From Nocardia donostiensis (GTDB lineage Bacteria; Actinomycetota; Actinomycetes; Mycobacteriales; Mycobacteriaceae), in assembly GCF_002081715.1 (NCBI RefSeq), contig NZ_MUKP01000003.1, positions 124,001 to 188,000 on the forward strand: a stretch of DNA of 64,000 nucleotides, read 5' to 3'. Shown in pieces: positions 16,543-24,998 of this stretch (positions are counted from its first letter, which is position 1; each line of letters starts with the position of its first letter). The notes under the pieces are model-generated. The model was not told the origin of the DNA. It saw only the letters and a list, made by a program, of their open reading frames with translations, and did not search any database. The translations under genes and the position numbers were made by a program.

Positions 16543-16680
16543 CAAATAGCCATTTACCAGCGGAAACGCTGGATTCGATGATCGTTTTGCTCAAAAGCGT
16601 TCCGTCCTCGAGCCGAGGGGACCGTCCCCTGTCCGTTCTCAGGGTTTCCGCCGTGATGTCCTGAGTGTGGCTTCTGACGG

Positions 16681-17190
16681 CTACGAAGCAAGGAAGTCAC
16701 CGTGCGTCGCTCGGCGGTAGCGTTCCCACCATTCTCGGATCGCCTGTACTTCCCGGGTGAACTCCGAATCTGATTCAGAGATGACTGTCAGGGGCGCGAC
16801 CAGTATCGTTCGGCGCCCACTGAGCAGCGTCACCCTCACTCGCCGGTATCGGCCGCGGTGCACGGTATCGATGGCGGCGATAGTGTGCCATGGGAAGAGT
16901 TTCGGTCGGATTTCGCGGTGTACCAGCCCGTCCGGGGTCAAGCGGGTTTCGGCGGTCAGGTGGATGTAGCGAATGAGCAGGCCTGCGCCTGCCATGCAGA
17001 TTCCCAATACGGTGAGCGCAAGGTGTAAGACGATCAGGACCGGTTCCGGGGAGGTCGGATCGAGGAGACGTAGTGCGAACTGAATTGCACCGAGGAGGGT
17101 TTGTAGTGCGCCGACGGCCACGATCACCCATGACGATCCCAGGAGCAGTGGGTTGCGGGGCGGACGGAAAATCGGGGTGGATTGCATCAT
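16681..17190 (-). CDS. Two-span membrane protein with PH-like domain
   Basis: About 169 residues from the MM start at 17190; the frame runs further upstream into the next gene. Two hydrophobic helices (LLGSSWVIVAVGALQTLLGA and VLIVLHLALTVLGICMAGAG) are followed by a cytosolic beta-rich part (RLTPDGLVHREIRPKLFPW, HRGRYRRVRVTLLSGRRTI). That layout matches actinobacterial PH-domain (bacterial PH_6/DUF2581-like) membrane proteins of unknown function. It begins 26 nt after the prolyl-hydroxylase-like gene on the same strand, so the two may be co-transcribed. No ribosome site decides the start. Confidence 0.7.
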   Translation of the reverse strand: MMQSTPIFRPPRNPLLLGSSWVIVAVGALQTLLGAIQFALRLLDPTSPEPVLIVLHLALTVLGICMAGAGLLIRYIHLTAETRLTPDGLVHREIRPKLFPWHTIAAIDTVHRGRYRRVRVTLLSGRRTILVAPLTVISESDSEFTREVQAIREWWERYRRATHGDFLAS

Positions 17191-17216
17191 TGTCCATCTG
17201 AGGTGGGGAGGTGACC

Positions 17217-18050
17217 TCAACCAGAGTAGCGGTAGCGGCGCATCCATTTGGTCATGATCCATTTTTCGCCGGCGAGCACCGGTGCTCCGGCGTGCTGTGT
17301 CATCGGGTCGAGTTGCCCTCTGTTGTTGAAGTATCGGAAATAGACGGCATTGCCCTTGCGCGGGGAGATCGACATGCCTGCCTTGGTGAAGGCGGTGCTG
17401 CCGCCGTCTTCGACATCGTTGAGGTAGACCACGAGAGTGGCTGTCCGCTGGCCGCCGCGAGCGATATGGGTGACGTGGCCGGGTTGTTCCGGCGGAAAGT
17501 AATCGAAATGCGGACGGTACTCGCCTCCGACGCCGTACCGCAGAACTTGCAGGCCCTCACCGTTTTCCAACGGTACGTTCATCAGGGCGGAGATCCGCCG
17601 GTCGAGTCGGTCGATGAACGGAGTCTCGGACAACTGGAATGATGTGCTCTCGCTGGAGCGGTGCGCAATTATTTCCGCACGGCCGGTTTCGGGGTTGACG
17701 GTCGTGGAGCGCTGCAGTTTTTTCTCGGACAGCTCGATCACCTGATCGCACTCTTCGGCGGAGAGGACATCGCCGAAGAGAATCAGCTGCGGCTGTTCCA
17801 GCAGTAATATGGGGTGGATCGCGCGATCGTGGGCATGAATGGTTCGATCGGTCGTAACGGGCAGCGGGTCGTACTCGTAATCCGCGTTGCCCGGCGTTTC
17901 TCCCACGAGCACAGCATGCACCGCCGCGGGGGCCGCGTCCTTGTCGAAACCGCCGTTGATCATCGCTTCGACCATCGACTCGACCGAACACCCCCGGGTG
18001 AGGTTTTCCTCGATCCAGTTCCGCCACGCAAGGTCCAGCGCCACCGTCAT
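17217..18050 (-). CDS. 2-oxoglutarate/Fe(II) dioxygenase, prolyl 4-hydroxylase type
   Basis: A 277-residue dioxygenase. The double-stranded beta-helix carries the iron triad His181-x-Asp183 (YRPHFDYFPP) and His253 (MTQHAGAPV), with Lys263 (GEKWIMTKWMR) to bind 2-oxoglutarate. GQRTATLVVYLNDVEDGG and GMSISPRKGNAVYF are typical of prolyl 4-hydroxylase alpha subunits. The first ~80 residues form a separate helical region. The likely reaction is hydroxylation of a prolyl residue, or of a small molecule, with CO2 and succinate released. The bacterial substrate is unknown. It lies upstream of the PH-like membrane protein gene. Confidence 0.93.
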   Translation of the reverse strand: MTVALDLAWRNWIEENLTRGCSVESMVEAMINGGFDKDAAPAAVHAVLVGETPGNADYEYDPLPVTTDRTIHAHDRAIHPILLLEQPQLILFGDVLSAEECDQVIELSEKKLQRSTTVNPETGRAEIIAHRSSESTSFQLSETPFIDRLDRRISALMNVPLENGEGLQVLRYGVGGEYRPHFDYFPPEQPGHVTHIARGGQRTATLVVYLNDVEDGGSTAFTKAGMSISPRKGNAVYFRYFNNRGQLDPMTQHAGAPVLAGEKWIMTKWMRRYRYSG

Positions 18051-18102
18051 ACTCGCAGATTTTATGCGCTAACGCGTTGGGACGCGGCTCGTTTCGGGTC
18101 GG

Positions 18103-18206
18103 CTGCCGCGTAAGTGGGAGGCACGTCTCTGTGAGGCAGGAACCCACCGCAGAACCGCAAGGTTCAGGACGAATCCCGGCCGCTCACGAACCGGAGGACG
18201 TCAAGG
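18103..18206 (+). repeat. Solo copy of the IS right end (orphan omega-RNA-like element)
   Basis: An ungapped 104-nt match, nine differences by eye, to 13702-13805. It includes the final tnpB codons (GGTSL then stop), the GAACC-GCAA-GGTTC hairpin at 18152-18165 and the GACGTCAAGG end. No tnpB frame precedes it: upstream is the unrelated prolyl hydroxylase promoter. It is either the scar of a deleted element or a stand-alone guide RNA. The putative guide would begin near 18205. Confidence 0.75.
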
Positions 18207-18599
18207 GCGGATCGGGAGCAGGGGCAGACGAAGGTGAGTTCGTCTGCTTCGGTAGAGAAGGCGAAGGCGGCGGCCGCGAAGAAGGTGGGGCGGTCGGATT
18301 TCTGCAACGTGTTGTTATTCCCATACATGCCGGGTCGGAAGGAGTCGGGCTGCCTGCCCAGGATCAGCCGCCAGAACCGGTCAGCTGGTTGGACGCCACT
18401 GTGGACAGTTGTCCGGAATATTGTCGGGTGAGTGCCGGCGGGTAGCTGCTCGCGTTGCACCCGCCTGATCCGCCCGGTCGGCGGCGCATTACGGTTGTGT
18501 GTTCTGTACAGAGCGGGTAGCCGGAGCACTGTACGGTTGCCCCGGGTAACGTCGCGCTTCTGCAAGCGTGCATTTGTGATCTGAAAGGACTCGGATTCC
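18207..18599. other. Gene-free region upstream of the BCCT gene
   Basis: No convincing gene. Several short frames overlap here, but none has family resemblance or a ribosome site. The promoter of the transporter gene must lie in its 3' part. An AAAGGA ribosome site ends ~10 nt before the ATG at 18600. Confidence 0.5.
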
Positions 18600-20360
18600 A
18601 TGTCGATCGGCACCGGCAGAGCTTCCGATGCACCCGACGCGACCGCGAAAGAGGTAGCCGGCAGATTGCGGGCGAAACGTGGTCTCGACCGAGTGGTTTT
18701 CGGTGTCACCGCGCTGGGTGCGCTGGCGTTCGTGGCGTGGGGCATCATCGACCAGGCCGGTCTGGCGTCGGTGGCCTCGAGTATGCAGTCGTGGGTGATC
18801 ACCAACACGGGTTGGCTGTTCGTGCTGGTCGCCACCGCGTTCGTGATCTATGTGATCTGGTTGGCGATCAGTCGGTACGGCAAGATCCCGTTGGGCGCCG
18901 ACGACGAGAAGCCGGAATTCCGCACCGTGTCCTGGATCGCGATGATGTTCAGCGCCGGTATGGGTATCGGCCTGATGTTCTGGGGCGTTGCCGAACCGCT
19001 TTCCCACTTCGTGAAACCCCCGCCGGGGACCGCCGATCCCGGTAGCCCGGCAGCTTCCGAAGTCGCGATGGCGACAACACTGTTCCACTGGACCCTGCAT
19101 CCGTGGGCGATCTACGCGGTGGCCGGTCTCGCTATCGCCTACAGCACCTTCCGCAAGGGGCGCTCGCAGTTGATCTCCTCGGTGTTCCGGCCGATCCTCG
19201 GCAGGCGAGCCAAGGGACCCGGCGGGCGGGCCATCGATATGATGGCGATCTTCGCGACCCTGTTCGGTTCGGCGGCGTCGCTCGGATTGGGGGCACTGCA
19301 GATCGGCGCGGGCCTGGACCAGCACGGCTGGGTCGGCTCGGTCGGCAAGCTCGGCCTGGTGGGTGTGATCACGGTGCTCACCATCGCGTTCATCGCCTCC
19401 GCGGTCTCCGGTATCGATCGTGGTATCCAGTGGCTGTCCAACACCAATATGGTGCTCGCCCTGGTGCTCGCGGCGTTCGTGTTCGTTGTGGGGCCCACCC
19501 TGCTGATGCTGAACTTCCTGCCCACCGCGGTGGGTGACTACATCGAGATGATGCCGCGGATGGCGTCGCGCACCGGTGTCGCAGGCGGCGCGGAAATGGA
19601 AGCGTGGCTGTCGTCGTGGACCATCTTCTACTGGGCGTGGTGGATTTCCTGGACCCCCTTCGTCGGCATGTTCATCGCCCGGATCAGCCGCGGCCGCACC
19701 ATCCGGCAGTTCGTCACCGGTGTGCTGCTGGTGCCGAGTCTGGTCAGCTTGATCTGGTTCGTGATCTTCGGGGTCGCTGGGATTCAGGCGCAGCGCGAAA
19801 CCGGGCAACTGACCGAGGCCGACGGATCGGTCAACGAGGACTTCGCTCTGTTCCATCTGCTGGAGCAGTACCCCCTCCCAGCGATTACCGCCATCCTGGT
19901 GATGGTGCTGGTTGGTATTTTCTTCGTCTCCGGCGCCGATGCCGCCTCGGTCGTGATGGGTACGCTCTCGGAGCGGGGTGGGCTGCAACCGTCCCGGTTG
20001 ACCGTCACCTTCTGGGGTGTGGCCACCGGCGCTGTGGCTGCGATCATGCTGATCATCGCCGATTCGGAGAATCTGGCGGGTGCATTGACCGGGTTGCAGG
20101 CGCTCACCACGGTGGTGGCGCTGCCGTTCATGCTCGTGATGGTGTTCATGTGCTTCTCGCTGTACCGGGACCTGCATTCGGACCCGATCATCCTGCGCGA
20201 GGACCGAGCCGTGGAACTGGTCGAGGGCGCGGTTCTGCAGGGCACCGAGCGGCACGAGGGCGAGTTCGAACTCGTCACCGAGGCGGTGCGGCCGGCGGAG
20301 CCGGAACAGTCCGCGGACGAGGTCGAGCCGGTGAGCGGTAAGCCTGCCGACCGGGTCTGA
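18600..20360 (+). CDS. BCCT-family betaine/choline/carnitine transporter
   Basis: A 586-residue integral membrane protein with 12 predicted spans. The BCCT signature is complete: MFSAGMGIGLMFWGVAEPL, with the Gly-rich Met-Gly-Ile-Gly loop, and the Trp-rich substrate segment FYWAWWISWTPFVGMFIARI, then SRGRTIRQF. The ~65-residue acidic C-terminal tail is cytosolic, as in the osmosensing transporter BetP of Corynebacterium (595 residues). Uptake of glycine betaine or a related trimethylammonium compound with sodium is expected, giving osmoprotection. The gene stands alone between the orphan IS end and convergent small genes. Confidence 0.95.
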   Translation: MSIGTGRASDAPDATAKEVAGRLRAKRGLDRVVFGVTALGALAFVAWGIIDQAGLASVASSMQSWVITNTGWLFVLVATAFVIYVIWLAISRYGKIPLGADDEKPEFRTVSWIAMMFSAGMGIGLMFWGVAEPLSHFVKPPPGTADPGSPAASEVAMATTLFHWTLHPWAIYAVAGLAIAYSTFRKGRSQLISSVFRPILGRRAKGPGGRAIDMMAIFATLFGSAASLGLGALQIGAGLDQHGWVGSVGKLGLVGVITVLTIAFIASAVSGIDRGIQWLSNTNMVLALVLAAFVFVVGPTLLMLNFLPTAVGDYIEMMPRMASRTGVAGGAEMEAWLSSWTIFYWAWWISWTPFVGMFIARISRGRTIRQFVTGVLLVPSLVSLIWFVIFGVAGIQAQRETGQLTEADGSVNEDFALFHLLEQYPLPAITAILVMVLVGIFFVSGADAASVVMGTLSERGGLQPSRLTVTFWGVATGAVAAIMLIIADSENLAGALTGLQALTTVVALPFMLVMVFMCFSLYRDLHSDPIILREDRAVELVEGAVLQGTERHEGEFELVTEAVRPAEPEQSADEVEPVSGKPADRV

Positions 20361-20451
20361 GCACTGAACCCTTCGCCCGGCCGGTTCTCAGAGCAGGGCT
20401 GGGCCGGGGGCTCGTGAACGTCGGCCGAGGCAGACGCCACGAACCGCTGAT

Positions 20452-20697
20452 TCATCGCGTGCGCCCGCGATAGTCCAGGCATGCACGACCACCGGACGGG
20501 ACTTCCTGCAGCGACGCGGGCCGCGCGCCGTTCTGCGTGGCCTGAATGTAGATCCGTAGTCCCGCGGTGACCTTCCGCGCCAGTGCCTCCAACTGATCGG
20601 GCGACAGCGTTTCCCCGAACGCCGCCGCGGCAAGCAATCGTTCCCGTACCTGTTCCAGGTTCATGCGAGCGAACGGGATCGGCGCGAGTTCGGGCAT
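20452..20697 (-). CDS. Small hypothetical protein
   Basis: An 81-codon frame from an ATG at 20697 (or ATG at 20664), with no family recognised. The middle (MNLEQVRERLLAAAAFGETL, then SPDQLEALARKVTAGLRIYI) reads like an amphipathic helical protein. It lies 74 nt downstream of the TPR-like gene on the same strand. There is no good ribosome site, so coding status is uncertain. Confidence 0.33.
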   Translation of the reverse strand: MPELAPIPFARMNLEQVRERLLAAAAFGETLSPDQLEALARKVTAGLRIYIQATQNGARPASLQEVPSGGRACLDYRGRTR

Positions 20698-20771
20698 GCG
20701 CAGACCATACCCGAACTCGAACACAGTTTCGATAGTTCGGGTGATAGCGCGGTGTGCACGCCGTACCACTC

Positions 20772-21269
20772 TCAGGGGCGGCCGGTCGGGGCTGAGGCGC
20801 GCCGAGATGTCGTCCGCTCCTGGATGGCGGCCTCCACCTCGTCCAGAGCGGACCTGATCATCGCACCGTACCCATCGTCCGGCAGCGAGTCCACTGCGGC
20901 TCGGGCGGCGTCCACCTCCCACCGAGCGGCGTCGAAAGACGACAGCCTGCGGTAGTTGTCGGCCAGGTTCAGGTGCAGGGACGGGAAGAAGCCGCGCACA
21001 TCGAGGCCGGAGTCGTACTGGCGGGCGCGATGGTCGGTGAGAGACAGCGCTGCATCATAGGCGCGGATATCCCAGGTGAGAGCCTGGGCTGGGTCGTCGT
21101 GTAGGTCGGCGAGGTAGTGGGCGAGGGTGCAGCGGTGCAACGGGTCGCCCTGCGGGCCGATGGACTCCCACAGGGCGGTCAGCGTGTCGCGGGCGGTGTC
21201 GCCGTCGCCCTCGCGACCGCGCGTGACGGCATCGGTGATCGCGGCCATGGTCGGGTCGGAATGGTTCAT
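20772..21269 (-). CDS. Tetratricopeptide-like protein
   Basis: A 165-residue helical protein. Repeated helix pairs (GDTARDTLTALWESIG, HRCTLAHYLADLHDDPAQAL, LHLNLADNYRRLSSFDAARW) follow the TPR spacing, with conserved small and aromatic positions. This is the form of short actinobacterial TPR proteins found directly after MerR-type regulators. Its start codon overlaps the stop of the MerR-clamp gene by 4 nt (ATGA), so it is translated from the same message and probably works with that regulator as a partner. The biochemical role is unknown. Confidence 0.72.
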   Translation of the reverse strand: MNHSDPTMAAITDAVTRGREGDGDTARDTLTALWESIGPQGDPLHRCTLAHYLADLHDDPAQALTWDIRAYDAALSLTDHRARQYDSGLDVRGFFPSLHLNLADNYRRLSSFDAARWEVDAARAAVDSLPDDGYGAMIRSALDEVEAAIQERTTSRRASAPTGRP

Positions 21270-22390
21270 GTGTTCTCCTCGGTGTCGGGGGTGGGTCGGA
21301 CGGTGGGCATGGTGACGGTGGTGAGGTCGCCGACGCTGGCGGAGCGAATCACCACGGGCTGATCCGGTGCGGAGATGTCGAGCATGATGTCGGGGCCGAC
21401 AGCGCTCTGGAGCGCAGGACGCAGCGTCGGGGTTGCGAACGCGAGCTCCACTGCCGTGCCGATTACGGCGGCCGGTAGTTCTTCGCCTGCCGTGCCGGGG
21501 GCGGCGACGACCAGCGTTGCCTGATCGGCGGGTGCCAGGTTCGCCGGGTTCGCTCCGGTGGTACCGGGCTGTGGTGCGGGGTGGGCCGAAAACACCAGCG
21601 CCGGGCCTGCGGCATCGATCGCGTCGAGCAGGCGGTCGCGGGTGAGGACGACGCGGGTTCGGACCGGCGCGAGCCCGGAAAGGACGGCGCGGTAGTCAGG
21701 ATAAGGCTCGGCGATGGACCGACAGTGGCGCTCGATACCGCCGCTGTTCAGCAGCAGACCGCGATCGCCGGGGGAGAGGGCGACCTCGTCGGTGGTTCGC
21801 AGCCACGGCTCGATCGCGGTGAGTTCGGTTCCCGCGACAACCAGTGACCAGTCGCCGCCGGATCGGCGCAGCGGTACGAGGGTCCGGGTGGTGAGGCGGT
21901 AGCGGTCGGTTGCGGTGAGGATCAGCGCGTCGCGTTCGACTTCGAGGAGAAACCCGGTGAGCACCCGGATTCCGTCGTCGGCGGCGACCGCGGACCCGAC
22001 TTGTTCGATGGCGTGAGCCAGTGCCGGACCGGGCAGCAGGACGCGGGGCCCGGAGTTCAGTTCGGCCTTGATGGCGCGAGCGGTATCGGCGGCATGGCGG
22101 GCGCGGCGTTCGAGAGCGTCGACGTGTTCGTCGAGCAGATGCTCTGCCAGTGCCTGGTCGCCGGACAGTATCGCGGTGATGCCGTCGAGGCCGACTTCGA
22201 TTTCCCGGAGCCGCCGGATGAGCATCGCGCGCTCGAGTTGGGCGGACCTGTAATAGCGATAGCCGGTGACGGCGTCCACCTCGGCGGGTGTCAGCAGGCC
22301 GCAGTCGTCGTAGAACCGCAGCGCGCTCGCCGTCAGTCCGCTGGCCCGCGCCAGCACACCGATGGTGACCAGCTGTTCTTCGTCGCTCAC
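21266..22390 (-). CDS. MerR-family regulator fused to sliding-clamp (DnaN)-like domain
   Basis: 374 residues in two parts. Residues ~7-75 form a MerR winged helix (TIGVLARASGLTASALRFYD, GYRYYR, RLREIEVGLDGI), followed by a dimerising helix with HVDALERRARHAADTA. From about residue 115 the sequence changes to beta-alpha units resembling the DNA polymerase III beta clamp, with ALILTATDRYRLTTRTLVPL matching the clamp's A-T-D-x-x-R-L element. A further clamp-like unit follows (LTRDRLLDAIDAAGPALVF). Proteins of this form are annotated in actinomycetes as polymerase beta-subunit family, but their function is not known. The gene is the first of a two-gene operon with the TPR-like gene. A ring-forming, sequence-specific regulator is one idea. 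Confidence 0.8.
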   Translation of the reverse strand: MSDEEQLVTIGVLARASGLTASALRFYDDCGLLTPAEVDAVTGYRYYRSAQLERAMLIRRLREIEVGLDGITAILSGDQALAEHLLDEHVDALERRARHAADTARAIKAELNSGPRVLLPGPALAHAIEQVGSAVAADDGIRVLTGFLLEVERDALILTATDRYRLTTRTLVPLRRSGGDWSLVVAGTELTAIEPWLRTTDEVALSPGDRGLLLNSGGIERHCRSIAEPYPDYRAVLSGLAPVRTRVVLTRDRLLDAIDAAGPALVFSAHPAPQPGTTGANPANLAPADQATLVVAAPGTAGEELPAAVIGTAVELAFATPTLRPALQSAVGPDIMLDISAPDQPVVIRSASVGDLTTVTMPTVRPTPDTEENT

Positions 22391-22473
22391 TCCGCCATCA
22401 TCGGCCTTCGACCAACCAGAGGGTCAAGCCGCGGCGGCTCAGCGCGAAGTAGCGACTGCCGGAAACCTGAGGG

Positions 22474-22761
22474 TCAGCCGATGACGGCGTTCATGATGGT
22501 GCCCGCGCTGGTGGCGACAACGCCGCCGATCATCGCGCCTGCCACCATCTTCGGGGACTGCAACCCGCCGCCGGTCCACTTCTCCCAGGCGAAGCGCCCA
22601 CCGGCGTAGATGATTCCGCAGATACCGGAGAGCAGAACGAACCAGGTCAGATATCTGACGAGCTGGAGGAACTTGTCGGAGATGGGTGGCGCTTCAGGGG
22701 TGGGGTTGCCCAGTTGCGCCAGCGTATCGGTGACGGTGGCCAGTATCATCTCGCAGCTCAC
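22474..22761 (-). CDS. Small two-span membrane protein, copy A (pilin/VirB2-like layout)
   Basis: A 95-residue protein with two hydrophobic segments (LTWFVLLSGICGIIYAGGRF and MVAGAMIGGVVATSAGTIM) around the short loop EKWTGGGLQSPK. It is a paralogue of the divergent gene at 23034, and the C-terminal 45 residues are almost identical. Short proteins with two spans and a basic loop resemble TrbC/VirB2 pilin subunits and membrane parts of actinobacterial conjugation or secretion systems, but no other secretion gene is near. The GTG at 22761 is favoured because copy B begins at the equivalent GTGAGC; an ATG lies four codons later. Confidence 0.72.
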   Translation of the reverse strand: MSCEMILATVTDTLAQLGNPTPEAPPISDKFLQLVRYLTWFVLLSGICGIIYAGGRFAWEKWTGGGLQSPKMVAGAMIGGVVATSAGTIMNAVIG

Positions 22762-23033
22762 TTGTTAGTGGTGGGCGGGAACGCCTCCAGATCGTATCCT
22801 TTCGCGGCTGTATACGCAGAAACCCCAGGTGAGAAGGGTGCCTATAGCGTGAAAACGGCTGCGCCGCAAGCACTTGCGCCCAACGGCTATCGCTCGCGAA
22901 GATGGAATGGGGGTGCCGGGACCACCCGGATCACTTCCCCCATCAGTTCCCTCCGGCGAATCAGCTTGCGGCCGAATGCTGCAGCCGCGCGGATGGGAAC
23001 AGCTAGCAGGTTGTACCGGAGAGGAAGCAGACG

Positions 23034-23327
23034 GTGAGCAACATCGCGATATCGGTCGTCGACACGGTCACGACACTCGCACAGGTCGCCAATCCCACTC
23101 CGGAAGCACCACCGCTGGCGGACAAGGCCATGAAGTTCGTCGGCTACGCGACCTGGCTGGCGATGATGTCGGGCATCGTCAGCATCATCTACGCGGGTGG
23201 TCGCTTCGCCTGGGAGAAGTGGAGCGGCGGCGGATTGCAGTCCCCGAAGATGGTGGCCGGTGCCATGGCCGGCGGTATCGTCGCGACCAGCGCGGGCACC
23301 ATCATGAACGCCGTCATCGGGATCTGA
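23034..23327 (+). CDS. Small two-span membrane protein, copy B (pilin/VirB2-like layout)
   Basis: A 97-residue paralogue of copy A in opposite orientation, 272 nt away. It starts at GTG 23034 with a GAGGAAG ribosome site. Both share NPTPEAPP, IIYAGGRFAWEKW, GGGLQSPKMVAGAM and VATSAGTIMNAVIG. Differences are concentrated in the first membrane span, a pattern expected for subunits that pack together with partner specificity. It could be a hetero-oligomeric channel or pilus-like polymer; the alternative is two differently regulated copies. It is followed by the DUF1254 lipoprotein gene on the same strand. Confidence 0.74.
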   Translation: MSNIAISVVDTVTTLAQVANPTPEAPPLADKAMKFVGYATWLAMMSGIVSIIYAGGRFAWEKWSGGGLQSPKMVAGAMAGGIVATSAGTIMNAVIGI

Positions 23328-23449
23328 AACACCGGTAGCGCATGGCGCGATTCGGTTCGCGACCACACCTGATCAGCAAACCCACAGTTATACTCCCTCG
23401 CGTATCTCTCGAACAGTCCAGTGGACGCCCGGGAAGCAGGGAGAACCGC

Positions 23450-24898
23450 ATGGGCGATATCGCGCGCAGGCGCGGGGACGGAGTTCGCGCTCGGTCTCCC
23501 GCAGCGGACCCGCTGCTGTCGCGGCGCACCGCCTTGGGCTTCATGCTCGCCGCTGCCGGACTCGCGGCCTGCGGGGACGGCGGCGACGAGGACGGCGGCG
23601 TAGAGCCTTCTGGTACCGCCGCAGACCGCAGCAGGGTCGCTGCCGATGCCTACGTCTTCGGTTACCCGCTCATGCTCATCGACGCCACCCGCGCCACCGC
23701 CACCAGCCCGGTCAACCACTTCCGCCACGCCACCCGTCTCCCCACCCCTGAGGACCACAACATCGTCCGTGTCGACGTCGATACCCTGTACTCCTCGGCC
23801 TGGCTGGACCTGCGCGAGGAACCGATGCTGTTCGAGGTGCCGCCGATCGAGGAGGGGCGCTATTGGATGATGCAGCTGGTGGGCGCCTGGTCGAACACCG
23901 TACACAGTGTGACCGGTGTGCGTCCGCGGGCAGAGGTCGACGAACCGCCCTACGTCTACGCCGTCACCGCCCCCGGGTGGACGGGCCGGCTGCCCGACAA
24001 TGTGACGCCACTGCCGATGCTCAGCCCTGACGCATGGCTCATCGGCCACGTCGAGGTCAAGAACTCGGACGACCTGGCCGCCGCGCGTGAAGTCCAGAAC
24101 CAGTTGAAGCTGGCGCCGTTGAGCACCTGGAACACCATCGCTCATCCTCCTTCCGTTCTGCTGCCACCGTTGGGGCGGGAACTGCCGCCGGTCGAGAAGG
24201 TCGCCGCCATGGACGCGCGGGCCTACTTCGACCGCATGTGCCTGCTCATGGAGCAGAACCCGCCCGTCCCCGACGACGAACTCACCCTGCGCGAGTTCGC
24301 GACCATCGGTATCGAGCCGGGCGGCAGCCCGGAGGGAGTATCCGATGCGGAATTGACCGCAGGCGCCAACGAAGGCAAGCGGCAGATCACTGTCTATCTG
24401 GATCCGGGCAGCAAGATCCGCAACGGGTGGGTTTTCGACACCAGCGTCGGTGATTACGGCACCAACTATTTGATGCGTGCCGCGGCGGCGATGCGCGGTC
24501 TGGGCGCGAACTTGGCGGAGGAGGTGCTGTACCCGTCGCTGTTCGCCACTGCCGACGACGACGGCGTCCCGATTAGGTTCCGTTTGCGTTTCCCGCCGGG
24601 ACAGACCCCGCCGGTCGAGGCGTTCTGGTCGCTGACGGCTTACACCGCCGAGGGCTGGCTGGTGCCCAATCCCGCAGGCATCTACTCGGTGGGGCATCGG
24701 ATCCCGGTGGTGTTCTCCCCCGACGGAACCCTCGAACTCGCCGTCCAGTACGAGGATCCGGGGTCGGCGGTGCCGCCAGGTAACTGGCTGCCGATCCCGG
24801 CCGAGGGCCAGTTCTCTATCGTGCTGCGCCTGTACGCTCCCAAACAGGTAGCTCTCGAGGGGAAGTGGGCGCCGCCGCCGCTTGAACCACTGCCCTGA
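23450..24898 (+). CDS. DUF1254/DUF1214 lipoprotein, probably Tat-exported
   Basis: 482 residues; the ATG at 23450 has GGGAGA 5 nt upstream. The N-terminus has a twin-arginine stretch (SRRTALGF at 24-31), a hydrophobic core and a lipobox LAAC with Cys41, so the mature protein is probably exported folded and lipid-anchored. The body has the DUF1254 part (DAYVFGYPLMLIDATR, NIVRVDVDTLYSSAWLDL, YWMMQLVGAWSNTV) and then the DUF1214 part (YLMRAAAAMRGLGANLAEEV, FWSLTAYTAEGWLV). The family is widespread and its function is unknown. It follows small membrane protein copy B by ~120 nt. Confidence 0.9.
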   Translation: MGDIARRRGDGVRARSPAADPLLSRRTALGFMLAAAGLAACGDGGDEDGGVEPSGTAADRSRVAADAYVFGYPLMLIDATRATATSPVNHFRHATRLPTPEDHNIVRVDVDTLYSSAWLDLREEPMLFEVPPIEEGRYWMMQLVGAWSNTVHSVTGVRPRAEVDEPPYVYAVTAPGWTGRLPDNVTPLPMLSPDAWLIGHVEVKNSDDLAAAREVQNQLKLAPLSTWNTIAHPPSVLLPPLGRELPPVEKVAAMDARAYFDRMCLLMEQNPPVPDDELTLREFATIGIEPGGSPEGVSDAELTAGANEGKRQITVYLDPGSKIRNGWVFDTSVGDYGTNYLMRAAAAMRGLGANLAEEVLYPSLFATADDDGVPIRFRLRFPPGQTPPVEAFWSLTAYTAEGWLVPNPAGIYSVGHRIPVVFSPDGTLELAVQYEDPGSAVPPGNWLPIPAEGQFSIVLRLYAPKQVALEGKWAPPPLEPLP

Positions 24899-24998
24899 GC
24901 CGAGGAAGTTCATGGTCGGCTCAGGGTTTTTCCCGATACCGCCGCCGTTGATGCCGAACGACAATCAATGTGTCGAACCGACCAACGGGGAGCAGGCG

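Noticed and set aside
16616-16630. AGGGGAC-C-GTCCCCT palindrome downstream of the tRNA gene
   Set aside because: The centre is only one base, so a hairpin would lose pairs. No regulatory context is evident, and it is too short to claim as a terminator.
18164-18835. Minus-strand frame spanning the orphan IS end and the BCCT 5' region
   Set aside because: It runs through the transposon remnant and overlaps the transporter start, and no family resemblance was found.
18489-20255. 588-codon minus-strand frame opposite the BCCT transporter
   Set aside because: His/Gln/Arg-rich low-complexity product, fully explained as the complement of a membrane-protein gene.
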